A DNA stretch of 64,000 nt from Variovorax sp. J22P240 (GCF_030316855.1 NZ_JASZYR010000005.1:186001-250000), one strand, 5' to 3'. Positions 42,753-53,790 are shown, numbered from the stretch's first letter. The notes: a model not told the origin generated them from the letters alone. Numbers and translations: made by a program.

Positions 42753-42920
42753 GTGGAACAACCGAATGGCCCTTTCACGAAGGCACAGGAACTGCGCAGC
42801 TTCCTGTTCCTTTCCGTGGTCATGGCGCCGGTGCTCGCGGGCATCATCGTCGCGGGCTACGGCTTTCTTGTCTGGATGTATCAGCTTCTCCTTGCGGGGC
42901 CACCCGGCAGTCGAGGCTGA
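42753..42920 (+). CDS. napE: Periplasmic nitrate reductase accessory protein NapE
   Basis: A 55-residue protein with one membrane helix. It reads FTKAQELRSFLFLSVVMAPV followed by LAGIIVAGYGFLVWMYQLLL, the NapE family pattern. The start is GTG at 42753, preceded by the strong site GGAGGAG; a longer upstream frame is rejected. Its function in the Nap system is not established. It is the first gene of napEDABC. Confidence 0.88.
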   Translation: MEQPNGPFTKAQELRSFLFLSVVMAPVLAGIIVAGYGFLVWMYQLLLAGPPGSRG

Positions 42921-42969
42921 CGCTACATCCCGCGCAGCACATCAGCCACCTTTCAAGAAGGAAGCCAAA

Positions 42970-43248
42970 GTGTCCGAGGAAGTACACATCAGCAGTCTGG
43001 TCGTGCATGCCACCCCGAAGCGCCTGCAGCGTGTCGAGGACGCCATCGCCCTGATGCCCGGCGCACGGGTGTTCGGCAGCTCGCCCAACGGCAAGCTGGT
43101 CGTCACGCTGGATGCCGACAGCGCCGACGAGATGCTTTCCCGGGTGAATGCGATCCAGCGCACCGAAGGTGTCCTTTCCGCCGCGCTGGTGTACCAGTAC
43201 GCGGACACCGTGGAAGCGATGAACGAGGAGATCCCCGATGCCCATTGA
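42970..43248 (+). CDS. napD: NapD, chaperone for NapA maturation
   Basis: A 92-residue cytoplasmic protein of the ferredoxin-like NapD fold: [40 protein letters not shown] and [19 protein letters not shown]. NapD binds the twin-arginine signal of NapA and prevents premature export. The start is GTG at 42970 after AAGGAAG. Its 3' end overlaps napA by 11 bp. Confidence 0.92.
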   Translation: MSEEVHISSLVVHATPKRLQRVEDAIALMPGARVFGSSPNGKLVVTLDADSADEMLSRVNAIQRTEGVLSAALVYQYADTVEAMNEEIPDAH

Positions 43249-45727
43249 CAGGAGGGACTTCATCCGCCAAACGGCAGCGGCCACCGCGGGCGCTGTGGCC
43301 GGCATTCCGCTGACGGGGATTGCGCAGGCGGTCGCTCCCGACGCTGCCGGCCTCAAGTGGTCCAAGGCGCCATGCCGCTTCTGCGGCACGGGCTGCGGCG
43401 TGACGGTGGCCGTCAAGGACAACCGCGTGGTCGCCACGCACGGCGATCCCGAGGCGGAGGTCAATCGCGGCCTCAACTGCGTCAAGGGCTACTTTCTGTC
43501 CAAGATCATGTATGGGGACGATCGCCTGCTGACGCCCTTGCTGCGCATGAAGAACGGCCAGTACGCGAAGGACGGCGAGTTCACACGCGTCTCGTGGGAC
43601 CAGGCCTTCGATGTCATGGCCGCGCAGTTCAAGCGGGTGCTCAAGGAAAAGGGACCGACAGCGGTGGGCATGTTCGGTTCGGGCCAATGGACCATCTGGG
43701 AGGGCTATGCCGGGCTCAAGCTCATGAAGGCCGGCTTTCGCTCGAACAATCTCGACCCCAACGCGCGGCACTGCATGGCGTCGGCGGCCGTGGGGTTCAT
43801 GCGGACTTTCGGGGCTGACGAGCCCATGGGCGTCTACGACGACATCGAGGCGGCCGATGCCTTCGTGCTGTGGGGCGCGAACATGGCTGAGATGCATCCC
43901 ATTCTGTGGACCCGCGTGACCGACCGGCGGCTGAGCGGGCGCAACGTCCAGGTGGCGGTGCTTTCGACCTTCGAACACCGCTCCTACGAGCTGGCGGACA
44001 TCGAGCTCACGTTCACGCCGCAAACCGACCTGGCGATCCTGAACTACATCGCCCACCACATCATCACGACGAACCGTGTGAACCGCGATTTCGTCGACAA
44101 GCACACCTCGTTCCGGCTGGGCAACGCCGATATCGGCTATGGACTGCGGCCGGAGCATCCGCTGCAGAAGGCTGCCAAGAACGCCGGCGATGCGGGCGGC
44201 TCGAAGCCGATGACCTTCGACGAGTTCGCGAAGTTCGTCTCCACCTACGACCTCGACTACACCGCCAGGCTCAGTGGCGTGCCGCGCAACCGCCTGCAGG
44301 CGCTGGCCGAGATGTACGCCGACCCGAAGGTCAAGGTGATGTCCTTCTGGACCATGGGGTTCAACCAGCACACCCGCGGTGTGTGGTGCAACAACATGGT
44401 CTACAACATCCATCTGCTCACCGGCAAGATCGCAACGCCCGGCAACAGCCCCTTCTCGCTGACCGGCCAGCCATCGGCCTGTGGCACCGCGCGCGAGGTT
44501 GGCACCTTCTCCCACCGGTTGCCGGCCGACATGGTGGTGACCAATCCGAAGCACCGGGCCGAGGCGGAGCACATCTGGAAGCTGCCCGAAGGCACCATCC
44601 CTGACAAGCCCGGCTTCCATGCGGTGCTGCAGAACCGCATGCTGAAGGACGGCAAGCTCAACGCCTACTGGGTGATGGTCAACAACAACATGCAGGCCGC
44701 CGCCAACCTGAAGGAGGAAGGCTACCCGGGCTACCGCAACCCCGACAACTTCATCGTGGTGTCGGATGTGTACCCGACCGTCACCGCGCTGAGCGCCGAC
44801 CTGATCCTGCCGGCGGCGATGTGGGTCGAGAAGGAAGGCGCCTACGGCAATGCCGAGCGCCGCACGCAGTTCTGGCACCAGCTGGTCAGCGCGCCCGGCG
44901 AGGCGCGGTCCGACCTCTGGCAGCTGATGGAGTTCTCGAAGCGCTTCAAGGTCGAGGAAGTGTGGCCCGAAGACCTGATTGCCAAGAAGCCAGAGCTCCG
45001 GGGCAAGACCTTGTTCGAGGTGCTCTTCCGCAACGGGCAGGTCGACAAGTTCCCGAACTCGATGATCGAAGCCGGCTACGACAACGACGAGGCGAAGGCC
45101 TTCGGCTTCTACGTGCAGAAGGGCCTGTTCGAGGAGTACGCCACTTTCGGGCGCGGCCATGGCCACGACCTCGCGCCCTTCGAGACTTATCACCAGGTCC
45201 GCGGATTGCGCTGGCCCGTGGTGAACGGCAAGGAAACCTTGTGGCGCTATCGCGAAGGCTCGGACCCGTACGTCAAGGCCGGCACCGGATTCCAGTTCTA
45301 TGGCCACCCGGATGGCAAGGCGCTGATCTTCGCGCTGCCCTACGAGCCGCCGCCGGAGGCGCCCGACAAGGAGTTTCCATTCTGGCTGTCGACCGGCCGC
45401 GTGCTGGAGCACTGGCACTCGGGTTCGATGACGCGCCGTGTGCCCGAGCTTCACAAGGCCGTGCCCAACGCCGTGTGCTACATGCATCCGGAAGACGCGC
45501 GGGCCCTGGGCGTGCGGCGCGGCATCGAGGTGGAGATCAGCTCGCGGCGCGGAAGCATGCGCACGCGGGTGGAGACACGGGGCCGCAACAAGCCGCCGCG
45601 CGGACTGGTGTTCGTGCCGTGGTTCGATGCGAGCCAATTGATCAACAAGGTCACGCTGGATGCGACCGACCCCATCTCCTATCAGACGGACTTCAAGAAG
45701 TGCGCGGTGAAGATCGTCAGGGTCTGA
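43238..45727 (+). CDS. napA: Periplasmic nitrate reductase catalytic subunit NapA
   Basis: An 829-residue molybdenum enzyme reducing nitrate to nitrite in the periplasm. The twin-arginine signal begins at Arg5-Arg6 ([13 protein letters not shown]). The [4Fe-4S] ligands are C46, C49, C53 and C81 ([10 protein letters not shown] and NCVKGYF), and the Mo ligand is C179 in RHCMASAA. Further landmarks are [18 protein letters not shown] and [20 protein letters not shown], the end of which binds the guanylate cofactor. Length is as usual. It overlaps napD and is followed by napB after 19 bp. Electrons come from NapC via NapB. Confidence 0.97.
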   Translation: MPIDRRDFIRQTAAATAGAVAGIPLTGIAQAVAPDAAGLKWSKAPCRFCGTGCGVTVAVKDNRVVATHGDPEAEVNRGLNCVKGYFLSKIMYGDDRLLTPLLRMKNGQYAKDGEFTRVSWDQAFDVMAAQFKRVLKEKGPTAVGMFGSGQWTIWEGYAGLKLMKAGFRSNNLDPNARHCMASAAVGFMRTFGADEPMGVYDDIEAADAFVLWGANMAEMHPILWTRVTDRRLSGRNVQVAVLSTFEHRSYELADIELTFTPQTDLAILNYIAHHIITTNRVNRDFVDKHTSFRLGNADIGYGLRPEHPLQKAAKNAGDAGGSKPMTFDEFAKFVSTYDLDYTARLSGVPRNRLQALAEMYADPKVKVMSFWTMGFNQHTRGVWCNNMVYNIHLLTGKIATPGNSPFSLTGQPSACGTAREVGTFSHRLPADMVVTNPKHRAEAEHIWKLPEGTIPDKPGFHAVLQNRMLKDGKLNAYWVMVNNNMQAAANLKEEGYPGYRNPDNFIVVSDVYPTVTALSADLILPAAMWVEKEGAYGNAERRTQFWHQLVSAPGEARSDLWQLMEFSKRFKVEEVWPEDLIAKKPELRGKTLFEVLFRNGQVDKFPNSMIEAGYDNDEAKAFGFYVQKGLFEEYATFGRGHGHDLAPFETYHQVRGLRWPVVNGKETLWRYREGSDPYVKAGTGFQFYGHPDGKALIFALPYEPPPEAPDKEFPFWLSTGRVLEHWHSGSMTRRVPELHKAVPNAVCYMHPEDARALGVRRGIEVEISSRRGSMRTRVETRGRNKPPRGLVFVPWFDASQLINKVTLDATDPISYQTDFKKCAVKIVRV

Positions 45728-45746
45728 GCCATCCAGAGACACCGGC

Positions 45747-46220
45747 ATGACCCCCCGCAAGCTTCTCCCGCTGCTCGGCCTGCTGGCTGCCTTCGCGTGG
45801 GCCCAGTCGGGCGGCCTGTTGGACCCGGCACGCGGCCCGGTGCCGGTGCCCGACCCCACGGACCCGCCGCGCCTAGGCAACGCAATCAACGATGACGTGC
45901 GGCGCCCGCGCAACTACGACATGCAGCCGCCGACCATCCCGCACCGCGTCGACGGCTACCAGATCGACAAGAACTTCAACAAGTGCCTCGACTGCCATGC
46001 GCGCACCCGCACGGATTTCTCGCAGGCGATTCCCGTGAGCCCCACGCACTACATCGACCGCAGCGGCAAGGTCCTGCCGCAGATCTCGACGCGGAGGTAT
46101 TTCTGCATGCAGTGCCACGTGGCGCAGGATCCGGTCCAGCCGCTGGTGGGCAACGACTTCGAGAATGCGGACACGGTCGCGAAGCGGGCCGCCGAGGCCG
46201 CTCAGGCCAACAAGAAGTAG
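45747..46220 (+). CDS. napB: Dihaem cytochrome c subunit NapB
   Basis: A 157-residue exported protein with a short signal peptide (LLPLLGLLAAFAWAQ) and two haem-binding motifs, CLDCH (80-84) and CMQCH (120-124). Typical NapB phrases are PPTIPHRVDGYQIDKNFNKC and SPTHYIDRSGKVLPQISTRR. It accepts electrons from NapC and passes them to NapA. Haem attachment depends on the ccm genes that follow. Confidence 0.96.
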   Translation: MTPRKLLPLLGLLAAFAWAQSGGLLDPARGPVPVPDPTDPPRLGNAINDDVRRPRNYDMQPPTIPHRVDGYQIDKNFNKCLDCHARTRTDFSQAIPVSPTHYIDRSGKVLPQISTRRYFCMQCHVAQDPVQPLVGNDFENADTVAKRAAEAAQANKK

Positions 46221-46238
46221 CAGCGGGGACGCCACACC

Positions 46239-46916
46239 ATGATGAACCTCCTGAAGCGCTACTGGGCCATCATCCGCAGGCCGAGCGTGCATTTCAGCCT
46301 TGGGTTCCTGACGCTGGGCGGCTTCATCGGCGGCATCATCTTCTGGGGCGCCTTCAACACGGCAATGGAATTCACCAACACCGAGAAGTTCTGCACCGGA
46401 TGCCACGAGATGCGCGACAACGTGTTCGCCGAACTCAAGCCCACCATCCACTACACCAATCGCTCCGGCGTGCGCGCTATCTGTTCCGATTGCCATGTCC
46501 CGCACAACTGGACCGACAAGATGGCGCGCAAGATGCAGGCCTCCAAGGAGGTGTGGGGCAAGATTTTCGGCAGCATCTCGACGCAGGAGAAGTTTCGGGC
46601 GGAACGTCTTCGGCTGGCCCAGAACGAGTGGGCACGCTTCAAGGCCAACGACTCGCTCGAATGCCGCAATTGCCACAACTACGAATACATGGATTTCACG
46701 CGCCAGAGCGTGCGTGCGCAGAACATGCACATGACCTTCCTGGCGAACAAGGAGAAGACCTGCATCGACTGCCACAAGGGCATCGCCCACAGGCTGCCCC
46801 ACATCCCGCCGGGCCAGGCGCCGACCGACACGCCGGGACAGGTCGTTCCCAAGGAAGGCGACGAAGCAATGGCGCCCGCCGGCGGGGCGCCGGGCGGCGC
46901 CAAAGCGGGTGGCTGA
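46239..46916 (+). CDS. napC: Tetrahaem quinol dehydrogenase NapC
   Basis: A 225-residue NapC/NirT-family protein: an N-terminal membrane anchor ([19 protein letters not shown]) and four haem motifs CTGCH (52), CSDCH (82), CRNCH (142) and CIDCH (175). NapC oxidises membrane quinol and feeds NapB. With no NapF, NapG or NapH nearby it is the only visible electron entry. The tail is Gly/Ala-rich ([13 protein letters not shown]) and overlaps ccmA by 8 bp. Confidence 0.96.
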   Translation: MMNLLKRYWAIIRRPSVHFSLGFLTLGGFIGGIIFWGAFNTAMEFTNTEKFCTGCHEMRDNVFAELKPTIHYTNRSGVRAICSDCHVPHNWTDKMARKMQASKEVWGKIFGSISTQEKFRAERLRLAQNEWARFKANDSLECRNCHNYEYMDFTRQSVRAQNMHMTFLANKEKTCIDCHKGIAHRLPHIPPGQAPTDTPGQVVPKEGDEAMAPAGGAPGGAKAGG

Positions 46917-47586
46917 GGTCTTGCACGACGGTCTTTGCGTTCGCGACCTGGCATGCGCGCGCGGTGGACGGCGCGTGTTCGCCGGCGTCACATTCGACGC
47001 CGCCCCCGGCGACGTGGTGCAGGTGCGCGGATCGAACGGCAGCGGCAAGAGCAGCCTGCTGCGCTTGCTGTGCGGCCTGTTGCAACCGACCGGGGGCGAC
47101 GTGCACTGGCGCAGCCGGCGCGTCGGCGCACATGACGCCGGCTTCGCCAGGGAGGTGGCCTACATGGGACACGCAGGCGGCATGAGCGGCGAACTCACGG
47201 TGCTCGAGAACCTGCGCTTCTCGCTGCACGTCGCCGGCAGCGCGAGCGGCGATGCGGCGTGCCGCGACGTGCTGCAGAAGCTGCAGCTCGCGGAACGCGA
47301 GGATGAGCGGCTGCGCCATCTCTCGCAGGGCCAGCAGCGTCGACTGAGCCTGGCGCGCGTGCTCCTGAGCCAACGACCGTTGTGGCTGCTCGACGAGCCC
47401 TGTGCGGGCCTGGACGCCGAAGGCGAAGAGAGCTTCGATGCTTACCTGGCCGATCACGTCCGCCGCGGCGGCATGGCCGTGGTAACGACCCATCGCGACA
47501 TCGGCCATGACGGCCCTTGCGCGCGCACGCTGGACATGAACAGGCTGAGCGATGCTGACTGCCGCCCTACCGATCATCGGCCGTGA
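46909..47586 (+). CDS. ccmA: Haem exporter ATPase CcmA
   Basis: A 225-residue ABC ATPase: Walker [14 protein letters not shown] (about residue 39), signature [16 protein letters not shown], Walker [16 protein letters not shown] and the switch VTTHRD. It works with CcmB and CcmC in system I cytochrome c maturation, releasing holo-CcmE. The start is GTG at 46909 inside the end of napC, so nitrate reductase and maturation genes are translationally linked. Confidence 0.94.
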   Translation: MAEVLHDGLCVRDLACARGGRRVFAGVTFDAAPGDVVQVRGSNGSGKSSLLRLLCGLLQPTGGDVHWRSRRVGAHDAGFAREVAYMGHAGGMSGELTVLENLRFSLHVAGSASGDAACRDVLQKLQLAEREDERLRHLSQGQQRRLSLARVLLSQRPLWLLDEPCAGLDAEGEESFDAYLADHVRRGGMAVVTTHRDIGHDGPCARTLDMNRLSDADCRPTDHRP

Positions 47587-48217
47587 GGTCCGCACGGCGT
47601 CGCGCCGGCCGATGGACGCGCTCAGCGCGCTGCTGTTCTTCATCGTCGTGGGCAGTGTCTTCCCCCTGGCCGTCGGGCCCGATGCGGCGCTGCTGGCGGC
47701 CATCGGTCCCGGCGTCGTGTGGGTCGCGGCGCTGCTCGCGGTGATGATCTCGCTGCATCGGCTTTTTCTGCCCGACCTGGAGGACGGCGCGCTCGAACAG
47801 TTGCTGCTGTCGCCACGTTCGCTCACAGGCATCGTCTACGCCAAGGTCGCGGCGCATTGGCTCATCACCTGCCTGCCGCTGGTGGCCGTCGCGCCGCTGA
47901 TGGGGCTGCAGTTCGGGCTGCCGGCGCAGGCGATTGGCGTGCTGCTGCTGTCGCTGCTGCTGGGCACGCCGACGCTGGTGCTGCTGGGCGCGCTCGGTGC
48001 CGCGCTCACACTCGGCCTGCGCGGGAATGTGCTGCTGGCGCTGATCGTGCTGCCGCTGTGCGTGCCGGTGTTGATCTTCGGCAGCGGCGCGGTGGTGGCA
48101 AGCAACCAGGGGCTGCCGGTGAACCCGCACCTGTCGCTCCTCGGCGCCTGCCTGCTGGTGGCGGCATGCCTGTGTCCCTGGGCAGTGGGCGCGGCCTTGC
48201 GCCTGGCGGTGGAATGA
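47552..48217 (+). CDS. ccmB: Haem exporter permease CcmB
   Basis: A 221-residue inner-membrane protein with six hydrophobic segments. CcmB phrases are [40 protein letters not shown] (the conserved acidic loop) and [20 protein letters not shown]. It forms the CcmABCD complex. The start overlaps the end of ccmA by 35 bp, and its stop overlaps ccmC by 4 bp (ATGA). Confidence 0.95.
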   Translation: MLTAALPIIGREVRTASRRPMDALSALLFFIVVGSVFPLAVGPDAALLAAIGPGVVWVAALLAVMISLHRLFLPDLEDGALEQLLLSPRSLTGIVYAKVAAHWLITCLPLVAVAPLMGLQFGLPAQAIGVLLLSLLLGTPTLVLLGALGAALTLGLRGNVLLALIVLPLCVPVLIFGSGAVVASNQGLPVNPHLSLLGACLLVAACLCPWAVGAALRLAVE

Positions 48218-48996
48218 GCGGCGCCATGGACTCGCTTCGACGCATCGACCCTCACGCGCTGACGTCGACCCCAACCGATCGGCGCGGGCAGTGGCGGCAA
48301 CTGGCATCGCCCACGGTGTTCCATGGCTGGGCCGGCCGCGTCGTGCCGTGGTTCGCGGCCCTGGCCGTCGCGCTGGCGGTGGCGGGTCTGGTGGTCGGCT
48401 TCCTCGTGGCGCCCACCGATCACCAGCAGGGCGAGGTCTACCGCATCATCTTCATCCACGTGCCGGCGGCGTGGATGTCGATGTTCATCTATCTCGTGGC
48501 GGCCTTCCATGCCGCGATGGGGCTCGCCTTCCACACGCGGCTTTCGGCGCTGATGGCGCGGGCGCTGGCGCCCACGGGCGCGCTGTTCACCGTCATCGCG
48601 CTGTGGACTGGCGCGGTGTGGGGCAAGCCGACCTGGGGCACCTGGTGGGTGTGGGATGCGCGGCTGACCTCCGAGCTGATCCTGCTCTTTCTCTACCTGG
48701 GCTATCTGGGCCTGGTGTCGGCCATCGACGATCCGCGCCGCGCGGATCGCGGCGGCGCGATCGTGTTGCTGGCCGGCGTGGTCAACGTGCCCATCATCTA
48801 TTTCTCGGTGCAGTGGTGGAACACCCTGCACCAGGGCGCATCGATCAGCTTCACGGCCGCGCCCGCGATGGCGCACACCATGCTCGTGGGCATGCTGCTG
48901 ATGGCGGGCGCCTGCTGGGCCTATTCGGTGGCGGTGGCGCTGGTGCGCGTGCGCTGCCTGATCGCGGAGCGCGACAACTTGGCGAGGCGGCGATGA
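48214..48996 (+). CDS. ccmC: Haem lyase subunit CcmC
   Basis: A 260-residue six-helix membrane protein of the haem-handling family. The WWD motif is [19 protein letters not shown], and flanking His ligands are in [11 protein letters not shown] and [13 protein letters not shown]. CcmC loads haem onto CcmE. Start ATG at 48214 overlaps the ccmB stop, and the stop overlaps ccmD (ATGA). Confidence 0.95.
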   Translation: MSGAMDSLRRIDPHALTSTPTDRRGQWRQLASPTVFHGWAGRVVPWFAALAVALAVAGLVVGFLVAPTDHQQGEVYRIIFIHVPAAWMSMFIYLVAAFHAAMGLAFHTRLSALMARALAPTGALFTVIALWTGAVWGKPTWGTWWVWDARLTSELILLFLYLGYLGLVSAIDDPRRADRGGAIVLLAGVVNVPIIYFSVQWWNTLHQGASISFTAAPAMAHTMLVGMLLMAGACWAYSVAVALVRVRCLIAERDNLARRR

Positions 48997-49139
48997 GCAG
49001 CAGCGACGCGATCCTGTACATCCTCGCGGCCTACGGTGTCGCTGCGGCGCTGATCGCCGCCGAGGTTTGGACGCTCTTGCGCCGCAGTCACACGCAATCC
49101 CGCCTGTTGCCGCCGCCGGAGCCGCACGATGAAGCCTAG
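48993..49139 (+). CDS. ccmD: Haem exporter protein CcmD
   Basis: A 48-residue single-helix protein, [20 protein letters not shown] then a charged segment with RRSHTQSRL. Size, topology and position between ccmC and ccmE define CcmD, which is needed to release holo-CcmE from CcmABC. Start overlaps ccmC by 4 bp and its end overlaps ccmE by 11 bp. Confidence 0.9.
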   Translation: MSSSDAILYILAAYGVAAALIAAEVWTLLRRSHTQSRLLPPPEPHDEA

Positions 49140-49587
49140 AACTCGGCGTTTGGCGATCATCGGCTCCGGGCTGCTGGCGTTCGGGCTCGCCGCGCTGCTG
49201 GTGCTGAACGCGCTGCGCTCGAACCTGGTCTTCTTCTTCAGCCCGAGCCAGGTCGCGGCCAGTGCCGCGCCGCGCAATGGCGCCTTCCGCATCGGCGGAC
49301 TGGTGGAGACCGGCTCGGTGCAGCGGGGCCATGACGGCCTGACGGTCCGCTTTGTCGTGACCGACATGGCACAGCGTGTGCCGGTGAGCTACCGTGGCCT
49401 GTTGCCGGACCTGTTCCGCGAAGGCAAGGGCGTGGTGGTGGCAGGCCGATTGCTGCCCGACGGCTCCTTCGAGGCGACTCAGGTGCTGGCCAAGCATGAC
49501 GAGAACTACATGCCGCCCGAAGCCGCCGCGGCCCTGGAGCAGGCGCGCCAGGCCCACACGGCGCCGACGCTGGAGGCCCCGCAGTGA
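49129..49587 (+). CDS. ccmE: Haem chaperone CcmE
   Basis: A 152-residue membrane-anchored periplasmic haem carrier: one N-terminal helix ([19 protein letters not shown]) and an OB-fold domain with [25 protein letters not shown] and [20 protein letters not shown]. His123 in [11 protein letters not shown] covalently binds haem, with Tyr127 nearby. It passes haem to CcmF. The stop overlaps the ccmF start (GTGA). Confidence 0.96.
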   Translation: MKPRTRRLAIIGSGLLAFGLAALLVLNALRSNLVFFFSPSQVAASAAPRNGAFRIGGLVETGSVQRGHDGLTVRFVVTDMAQRVPVSYRGLLPDLFREGKGVVVAGRLLPDGSFEATQVLAKHDENYMPPEAAAALEQARQAHTAPTLEAPQ

Positions 49588-51590
49588 TCCCGGAGATCGG
49601 CGTCTTCAGCCTGGTACTCGCCTTGCTCGTGGCGGTGGTGCAGGGCAGCCTGCCGCTGGCGGGCGCGCACTGGGGCGTGACCGGCTGGATCCGGCTGGCG
49701 CGCCCGGCGGCGCTCGGCCAATTCATCTTCGCGGCCATCGCCTTCGCCTGCCTGGCGTGGAGCTTCCTGGACAACGACTTCTCCGTGCTCTACGTGGCGT
49801 CCAACTCGCATGCCGACCTGCCCGCCGCCTACCGGTTTGCAGCCGTGTGGGGCGGGCACGAAGGCTCGATGCTGTTGTGGCTGTGCCTGCTCAGCGCGTG
49901 GACCGTGGCGGTGGCGCTGTTCAGCCGGCAACTGCCCGAGGCCTACGTGGCGCGCGTGCTCGCGGTGATGGGGTGGCTCAGCGTGGGTTTCCTCCTGTTC
50001 CTGCTGTTCCTCTCGAATCCCTTCGCTCGCCTGATGCCGCCCGCGCTGGTGGGGCGCGACCTGAACCCGCTGCTGCAGGATCCGGGCATGGTGGTGCATC
50101 CGCCGGTCCTCTACATGGGCTACGTCGGGTTCTCGGTCGCCTTTGCCTTTGCCATCGCGGCGCTGCTGTCGGGCGAACTCAACGCAGCGTGGGCGCGCTG
50201 GTCGCGCCCCTGGACCGTGGCCGCCTGGATGTTCCTGACCCTGGGCATCCTGATGGGCAGCGCATGGGCCTACTACGTTCTCGGCTGGGGCGGCTGGTGG
50301 TTCTGGGACCCGGTGGAGAACGCCTCCTTCATGCCCTGGCTCGTGGGCACGGCGCTGATCCATTCGCTGGCGGTGACCGAGCAGCGTCATGCCTTTCGCA
50401 GCTGGACCGTGCTGCTCGCCATCTGCACCTTCTCGCTGAGCCTGCTGGGGACATTCCTCGTGCGCTCCGGCGTGCTGACCTCGGTGCATGCCTTCGCGGT
50501 CGATCCGGGGCGCGGGCTCTTCATCCTGGCCTTCATGGTCGCGGTGGTGGGCGGTTCGCTGCTGCTCTTCGGCGGGCGCGCGCCGCGCATCGGCCTGGGC
50601 GGGCGCTTCGGCCTGCTGTCGCGCGAGTCGCTGCTGCTGTCCAACAACGTGGTGCTGACGGTCGCGGCGATGTCGGTGCTCATCGGCACGCTCTATCCGT
50701 TGGCGCTCGACGTGCTGACGGGCCAGAAGATCTCCGTCGGGCCGCCGTACTTCGAGGCGGTGTTCGTGCCGATCATGGTGCCGGCGATCTTTCTCATGGG
50801 GGTGGGGCCGATTGCGCGCTGGAAGCACGCGCCGCTGCCCGAACTGGCGCGGCGCCTGCGTTGGGCCCTCGCTGCCAGTTGCGTGGCCGCGCTGTTGTTG
50901 CCCTTCACGCTGCCGGCCGGTCAGCGGGGCTGGCCGGCGATGTCGACCTTTGCGCTTCTGCTGGCGGCCTGGGCCGTGGCCAGCGCCGTGGCGCACGCCT
51001 GGCAGCGGTTGCGTGGCGCGTCCGGCGGGTGGCTCGAACGCGCGCGCCGCCAGCCGCGTGGCTGGTACGGCATGCTGGCCGCGCATGCGGGCATCGGCGT
51101 CTTCATCTTCGGCGCGACGATGGCCAACGGCTTCGAGAGCCGGCAGGAACTCAAGCTGAACCTGGGCGAGCAGGTTGCGGTGGCGGGCTTCGCGTTTCGT
51201 TTCGAAGGCATCGCGCCGGCGAGCGGGCCGAACTACGACGCGCAGCGCGCCACGGTGCAGGTCACACGCCACGGCCACTCGGTGGCGACGCTGCATCCAG
51301 AGAAGCGCGTCTACCGCGCCCAGCAAATGCCCTTGAGCCAGGCCGCCATCGACGTCGGCCTCACGCGCGATCTCTTCGTCGCGCTGGGTGAGCCGGCCGG
51401 CGACGCCGCGTGGACGATGCGCCTCCACGTCAAGCCCTTCATGGCGTGGATCTGGGCTGGCTGCCTGCTGATGGCCTTCGGGGGCTTGCTCGCGGCGACC
51501 GATCGCCGCTACCGCCTCGGCCTGGCCGCGCGCAAGGCCGCAGCGACCAGTGGCGCCGCGGCCGCGTTGCGGCCGCAGGAGGGCGCCTGA
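49584..51590 (+). CDS. ccmF: Cytochrome c haem lyase subunit CcmF
   Basis: A 668-residue membrane protein with about 14 helices and the WWD motif [20 protein letters not shown]. Other conserved stretches are [39 protein letters not shown] and the His-bearing [20 protein letters not shown]. It attaches haem to apocytochrome with CcmH/CcmI. The start is GTG at 49584 (overlap with ccmE); the stop shares one base with the next ATG (TGATG). Confidence 0.96.
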   Translation: MIPEIGVFSLVLALLVAVVQGSLPLAGAHWGVTGWIRLARPAALGQFIFAAIAFACLAWSFLDNDFSVLYVASNSHADLPAAYRFAAVWGGHEGSMLLWLCLLSAWTVAVALFSRQLPEAYVARVLAVMGWLSVGFLLFLLFLSNPFARLMPPALVGRDLNPLLQDPGMVVHPPVLYMGYVGFSVAFAFAIAALLSGELNAAWARWSRPWTVAAWMFLTLGILMGSAWAYYVLGWGGWWFWDPVENASFMPWLVGTALIHSLAVTEQRHAFRSWTVLLAICTFSLSLLGTFLVRSGVLTSVHAFAVDPGRGLFILAFMVAVVGGSLLLFGGRAPRIGLGGRFGLLSRESLLLSNNVVLTVAAMSVLIGTLYPLALDVLTGQKISVGPPYFEAVFVPIMVPAIFLMGVGPIARWKHAPLPELARRLRWALAASCVAALLLPFTLPAGQRGWPAMSTFALLLAAWAVASAVAHAWQRLRGASGGWLERARRQPRGWYGMLAAHAGIGVFIFGATMANGFESRQELKLNLGEQVAVAGFAFRFEGIAPASGPNYDAQRATVQVTRHGHSVATLHPEKRVYRAQQMPLSQAAIDVGLTRDLFVALGEPAGDAAWTMRLHVKPFMAWIWAGCLLMAFGGLLAATDRRYRLGLAARKAAATSGAAAALRPQEGA

Positions 51591-52108
51591 TGCGATTCAA
51601 GCTGCCTTTCGCGATCTTCATCGTGCTGGCGATCCTGCTGGCGGTGGGCTTGCGTCGCGACCCGAAGCTGCTGCCTTCGGCGTTGATCGACAAGCCGGCG
51701 CCCGCCATCGACCTGCCGCTGCTGCATGACCCCCAGCAAAGGCTGAAAGTCGATGGCCTGCGCGGGCAGGTCTGGCTGCTGAACGTGTGGGCCTCATGGT
51801 GCGCGCCCTGCCGCGACGAGCTGCCGGTGCTGATGGAACTCGCCGGCAAGGACGGCGTGGTGCTCTACGGACTCAACTACAAGGACAAGAGCGACGCGGC
51901 GCGCACCTGGCTGCAGCGCTGGGGCAATCCCTATCGCGGGTCGGCGGTCGACAGTGACGGTCGCGTCGGCATCGACTACGGCGTGTACGGAGTGCCCGAG
52001 ACCTTCGTGATCGATGGCGCTGGCCGCATTCGTTACAAGCATGCGGGTCCGATCAGCGCCGAACTCTGGCGCGAACGCCTGCTGCCGATCGTGCGGAGCC
52101 TGCAATGA
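51590..52108 (+). CDS. ccmG: Thiol:disulphide interchange protein CcmG/DsbE
   Basis: A 172-residue membrane-anchored thioredoxin-like protein: one N-terminal helix (PFAIFIVLAILLAVG), active site WCAPC (C71, C74) in LLNVWASWCAPCRDELPVL, cis-Pro in YGVPETFVID. It keeps apocytochrome CxxCH cysteines reduced before haem attachment. Overlaps ccmF by one base and ccmH by 4 bp. Confidence 0.95.
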   Translation: MRFKLPFAIFIVLAILLAVGLRRDPKLLPSALIDKPAPAIDLPLLHDPQQRLKVDGLRGQVWLLNVWASWCAPCRDELPVLMELAGKDGVVLYGLNYKDKSDAARTWLQRWGNPYRGSAVDSDGRVGIDYGVYGVPETFVIDGAGRIRYKHAGPISAELWRERLLPIVRSLQ

Positions 52109-52539
52109 GCCGATTTGCCTGCCTTCTCCTGCTCTGGGCATCGATGCACGGCGCGAACGCGGCCGGTGCGATCGAGGACAGGGAGGCGCGACTCTCGGCC
52201 AGCCTTCGCTGCATGGTGTGCCAGAACCAGACCTTGGCCGAATCGAACGCGCCGCTGGCCGCCGACATGCGCCAGCAGATCCGGGAGCAGCTCGGCCAGG
52301 GCCGCAGCGAGCAGCAGATCAGGGACTATTTCGAGGAACGCTACGGCGCCTTCGTGCGCTATGACCCGCCCTTCATGCCGTCGACCTGGCTGCTGTGGCT
52401 GGGGCCCTTCGTGCTGCTTGCGGTGGGCTTCGCCGCGCTGTGGCGCGTGGTGAGCCGGCACGGCCGCTCGGAGCCCGCGCCGCTGACGCCGGCCGAACGC
52501 GAAAGAGCGGACGCGCTCCTGAAAGGGGACGCACCGTGA
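52105..52539 (+). CDS. ccmH: Cytochrome c maturation protein CcmH
   Basis: A 144-residue protein with signal sequence, the redox motif LRCMVCQNQTLAESNAPLA (C36, C39), DMRQQIREQLGQGRSEQQI, and a C-terminal membrane helix (WLLWLGPFVLLAVGFAALW). It corresponds to the N-terminal half of E. coli CcmH (CcmL type); the TPR half is the separate ccmI gene. Stop overlaps ccmI (GTGA). Confidence 0.95.
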   Translation: MSRFACLLLLWASMHGANAAGAIEDREARLSASLRCMVCQNQTLAESNAPLAADMRQQIREQLGQGRSEQQIRDYFEERYGAFVRYDPPFMPSTWLLWLGPFVLLAVGFAALWRVVSRHGRSEPAPLTPAERERADALLKGDAP

Positions 52540-53756
52540 CGGTCCTGTGGCTGGTCGCCGTCGCGCTGCTGGTGCTGGCGCTGCTCTTCGTCGTTCCGCC
52601 GCTGCTCAGGGCATCGACAACGCGCCCGCTGGCGCAGCGCGATGCCGTGCGCAGGCTTCATGCGGAACAACTGGCCCGGATCGAGAGGGACTTCGAGTCT
52701 CATGCGCTGAGCGCGCATGACCGCGCGCAGGCCATCGACGAACTGCAGCGGCAAGTGCTCCACGAGGCATCGCCATCGGCACCGCGCGTCGGGCTCGCGT
52801 TCCGGCCGTGGATGGGGTGGGGCGTCGCAGGCATCCTGAGCGTCGGGCTGCCTGCCGCGGCGCTGCTGGTGTATCTGCAGGTCGGCAATCCGATGGCTGC
52901 CGCGAGCCAGATGCTGGCGGCCGAGCGCTCGGGCTCCCATGAGGGCGAGGGCGGCGAGGTCGAGGCCATGGTCGGCCGCCTGGCCGCGCGGCTGCGCACC
53001 CAGCCCGACGATGTGGAAGGCTGGATCGTGCTGGCACGCTCCTACGAGTACCTGCAACGCTACGACGATGCGGCGGTCGCCTACCAGAGGGCGATGGCGC
53101 TGGCGCCGAACCAGCCTCAGTTGCTGGCCGATTACGCGGACGCGCTGGCATCGGCCCGCGACGGCGACCTGGGCGGGCCGGCGCAGGCCGCCATCGATGC
53201 CGCGCTGGCCATCGATGCCGACCATCCGAAGGCGCTCGCGCTGGCCGGCATGGCCGCTTTCAAGCGCGGTGACCTCGCGCAGGCCCGGCAACGGTGGGAG
53301 CATGTGCTGGCCTTGCTGCCGCCGGACTCCGAGGCGGCCCAGAGGATCGGCGCCAATCTCGCTGAACTGGACGCGGCGAAACGGTCGGCAGCGCCGCGCG
53401 TCGAAGTGGCGGGCAAGCGCGTCGGCGGCACCGTGTCGATCGCCGCGGCATTGCAGGAAAAGACTGCACCGCAAGACACCGTGTTCGTGCTGGCCAAGTC
53501 CGCTGCCACCGGGCGCATGCCGGTCGCGGTGCTGCGCCTGCAAGTCAAGGATCTGCCTGCGAAGTTCGTGCTCGACGACACCCTGGCGATGTCGCCGGAC
53601 TTCCCGATCTCGCGCTTCGACGTGGTGACGGTCGAGGTGCGCGTGACACGGTCGGGTCAGGCAGCGCCGCAGCCGGGTGACTTGACCGGTTCGGTGGCCG
53701 ATGTGGCATTGGGGCAGGATGCCATCAAGCTGGAGGCGGACAAGGTGATGCGGTGA
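52536..53756 (+). CDS. ccmI: Cytochrome c biogenesis TPR protein CcmI
   Basis: A 406-residue protein: two N-terminal membrane helices (VLWLVAVALLVLALLFVVP; WGVAGILSVGLPAAALLVYL), a cytoplasmic loop rich in charged residues, a TPR region (about 150-275: DDVEGWIVLARSYEYLQRYD, AAVAYQRAMALAPNQPQ) and a C-terminal beta domain. CcmI presents apocytochrome to the lyase. The start is GTG at 52536; longer frames in the ORF overlap ccmH and are rejected. It ends the block. Confidence 0.92.
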   Translation: MTVLWLVAVALLVLALLFVVPPLLRASTTRPLAQRDAVRRLHAEQLARIERDFESHALSAHDRAQAIDELQRQVLHEASPSAPRVGLAFRPWMGWGVAGILSVGLPAAALLVYLQVGNPMAAASQMLAAERSGSHEGEGGEVEAMVGRLAARLRTQPDDVEGWIVLARSYEYLQRYDDAAVAYQRAMALAPNQPQLLADYADALASARDGDLGGPAQAAIDAALAIDADHPKALALAGMAAFKRGDLAQARQRWEHVLALLPPDSEAAQRIGANLAELDAAKRSAAPRVEVAGKRVGGTVSIAAALQEKTAPQDTVFVLAKSAATGRMPVAVLRLQVKDLPAKFVLDDTLAMSPDFPISRFDVVTVEVRVTRSGQAAPQPGDLTGSVADVALGQDAIKLEADKVMR

Positions 53757-53790
53757 GGATCGGGGGACCGCCACGGCCAGGGCCGGGCGC

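Noticed and set aside
43103..45913. A 936-codon open frame antisense to napA
   Set aside because: It is fully opposite a well-conserved catalytic subunit, is rich in Arg/His/Ala/Gly as expected for a shadow of high-GC coding DNA, and has no recognisable domain.
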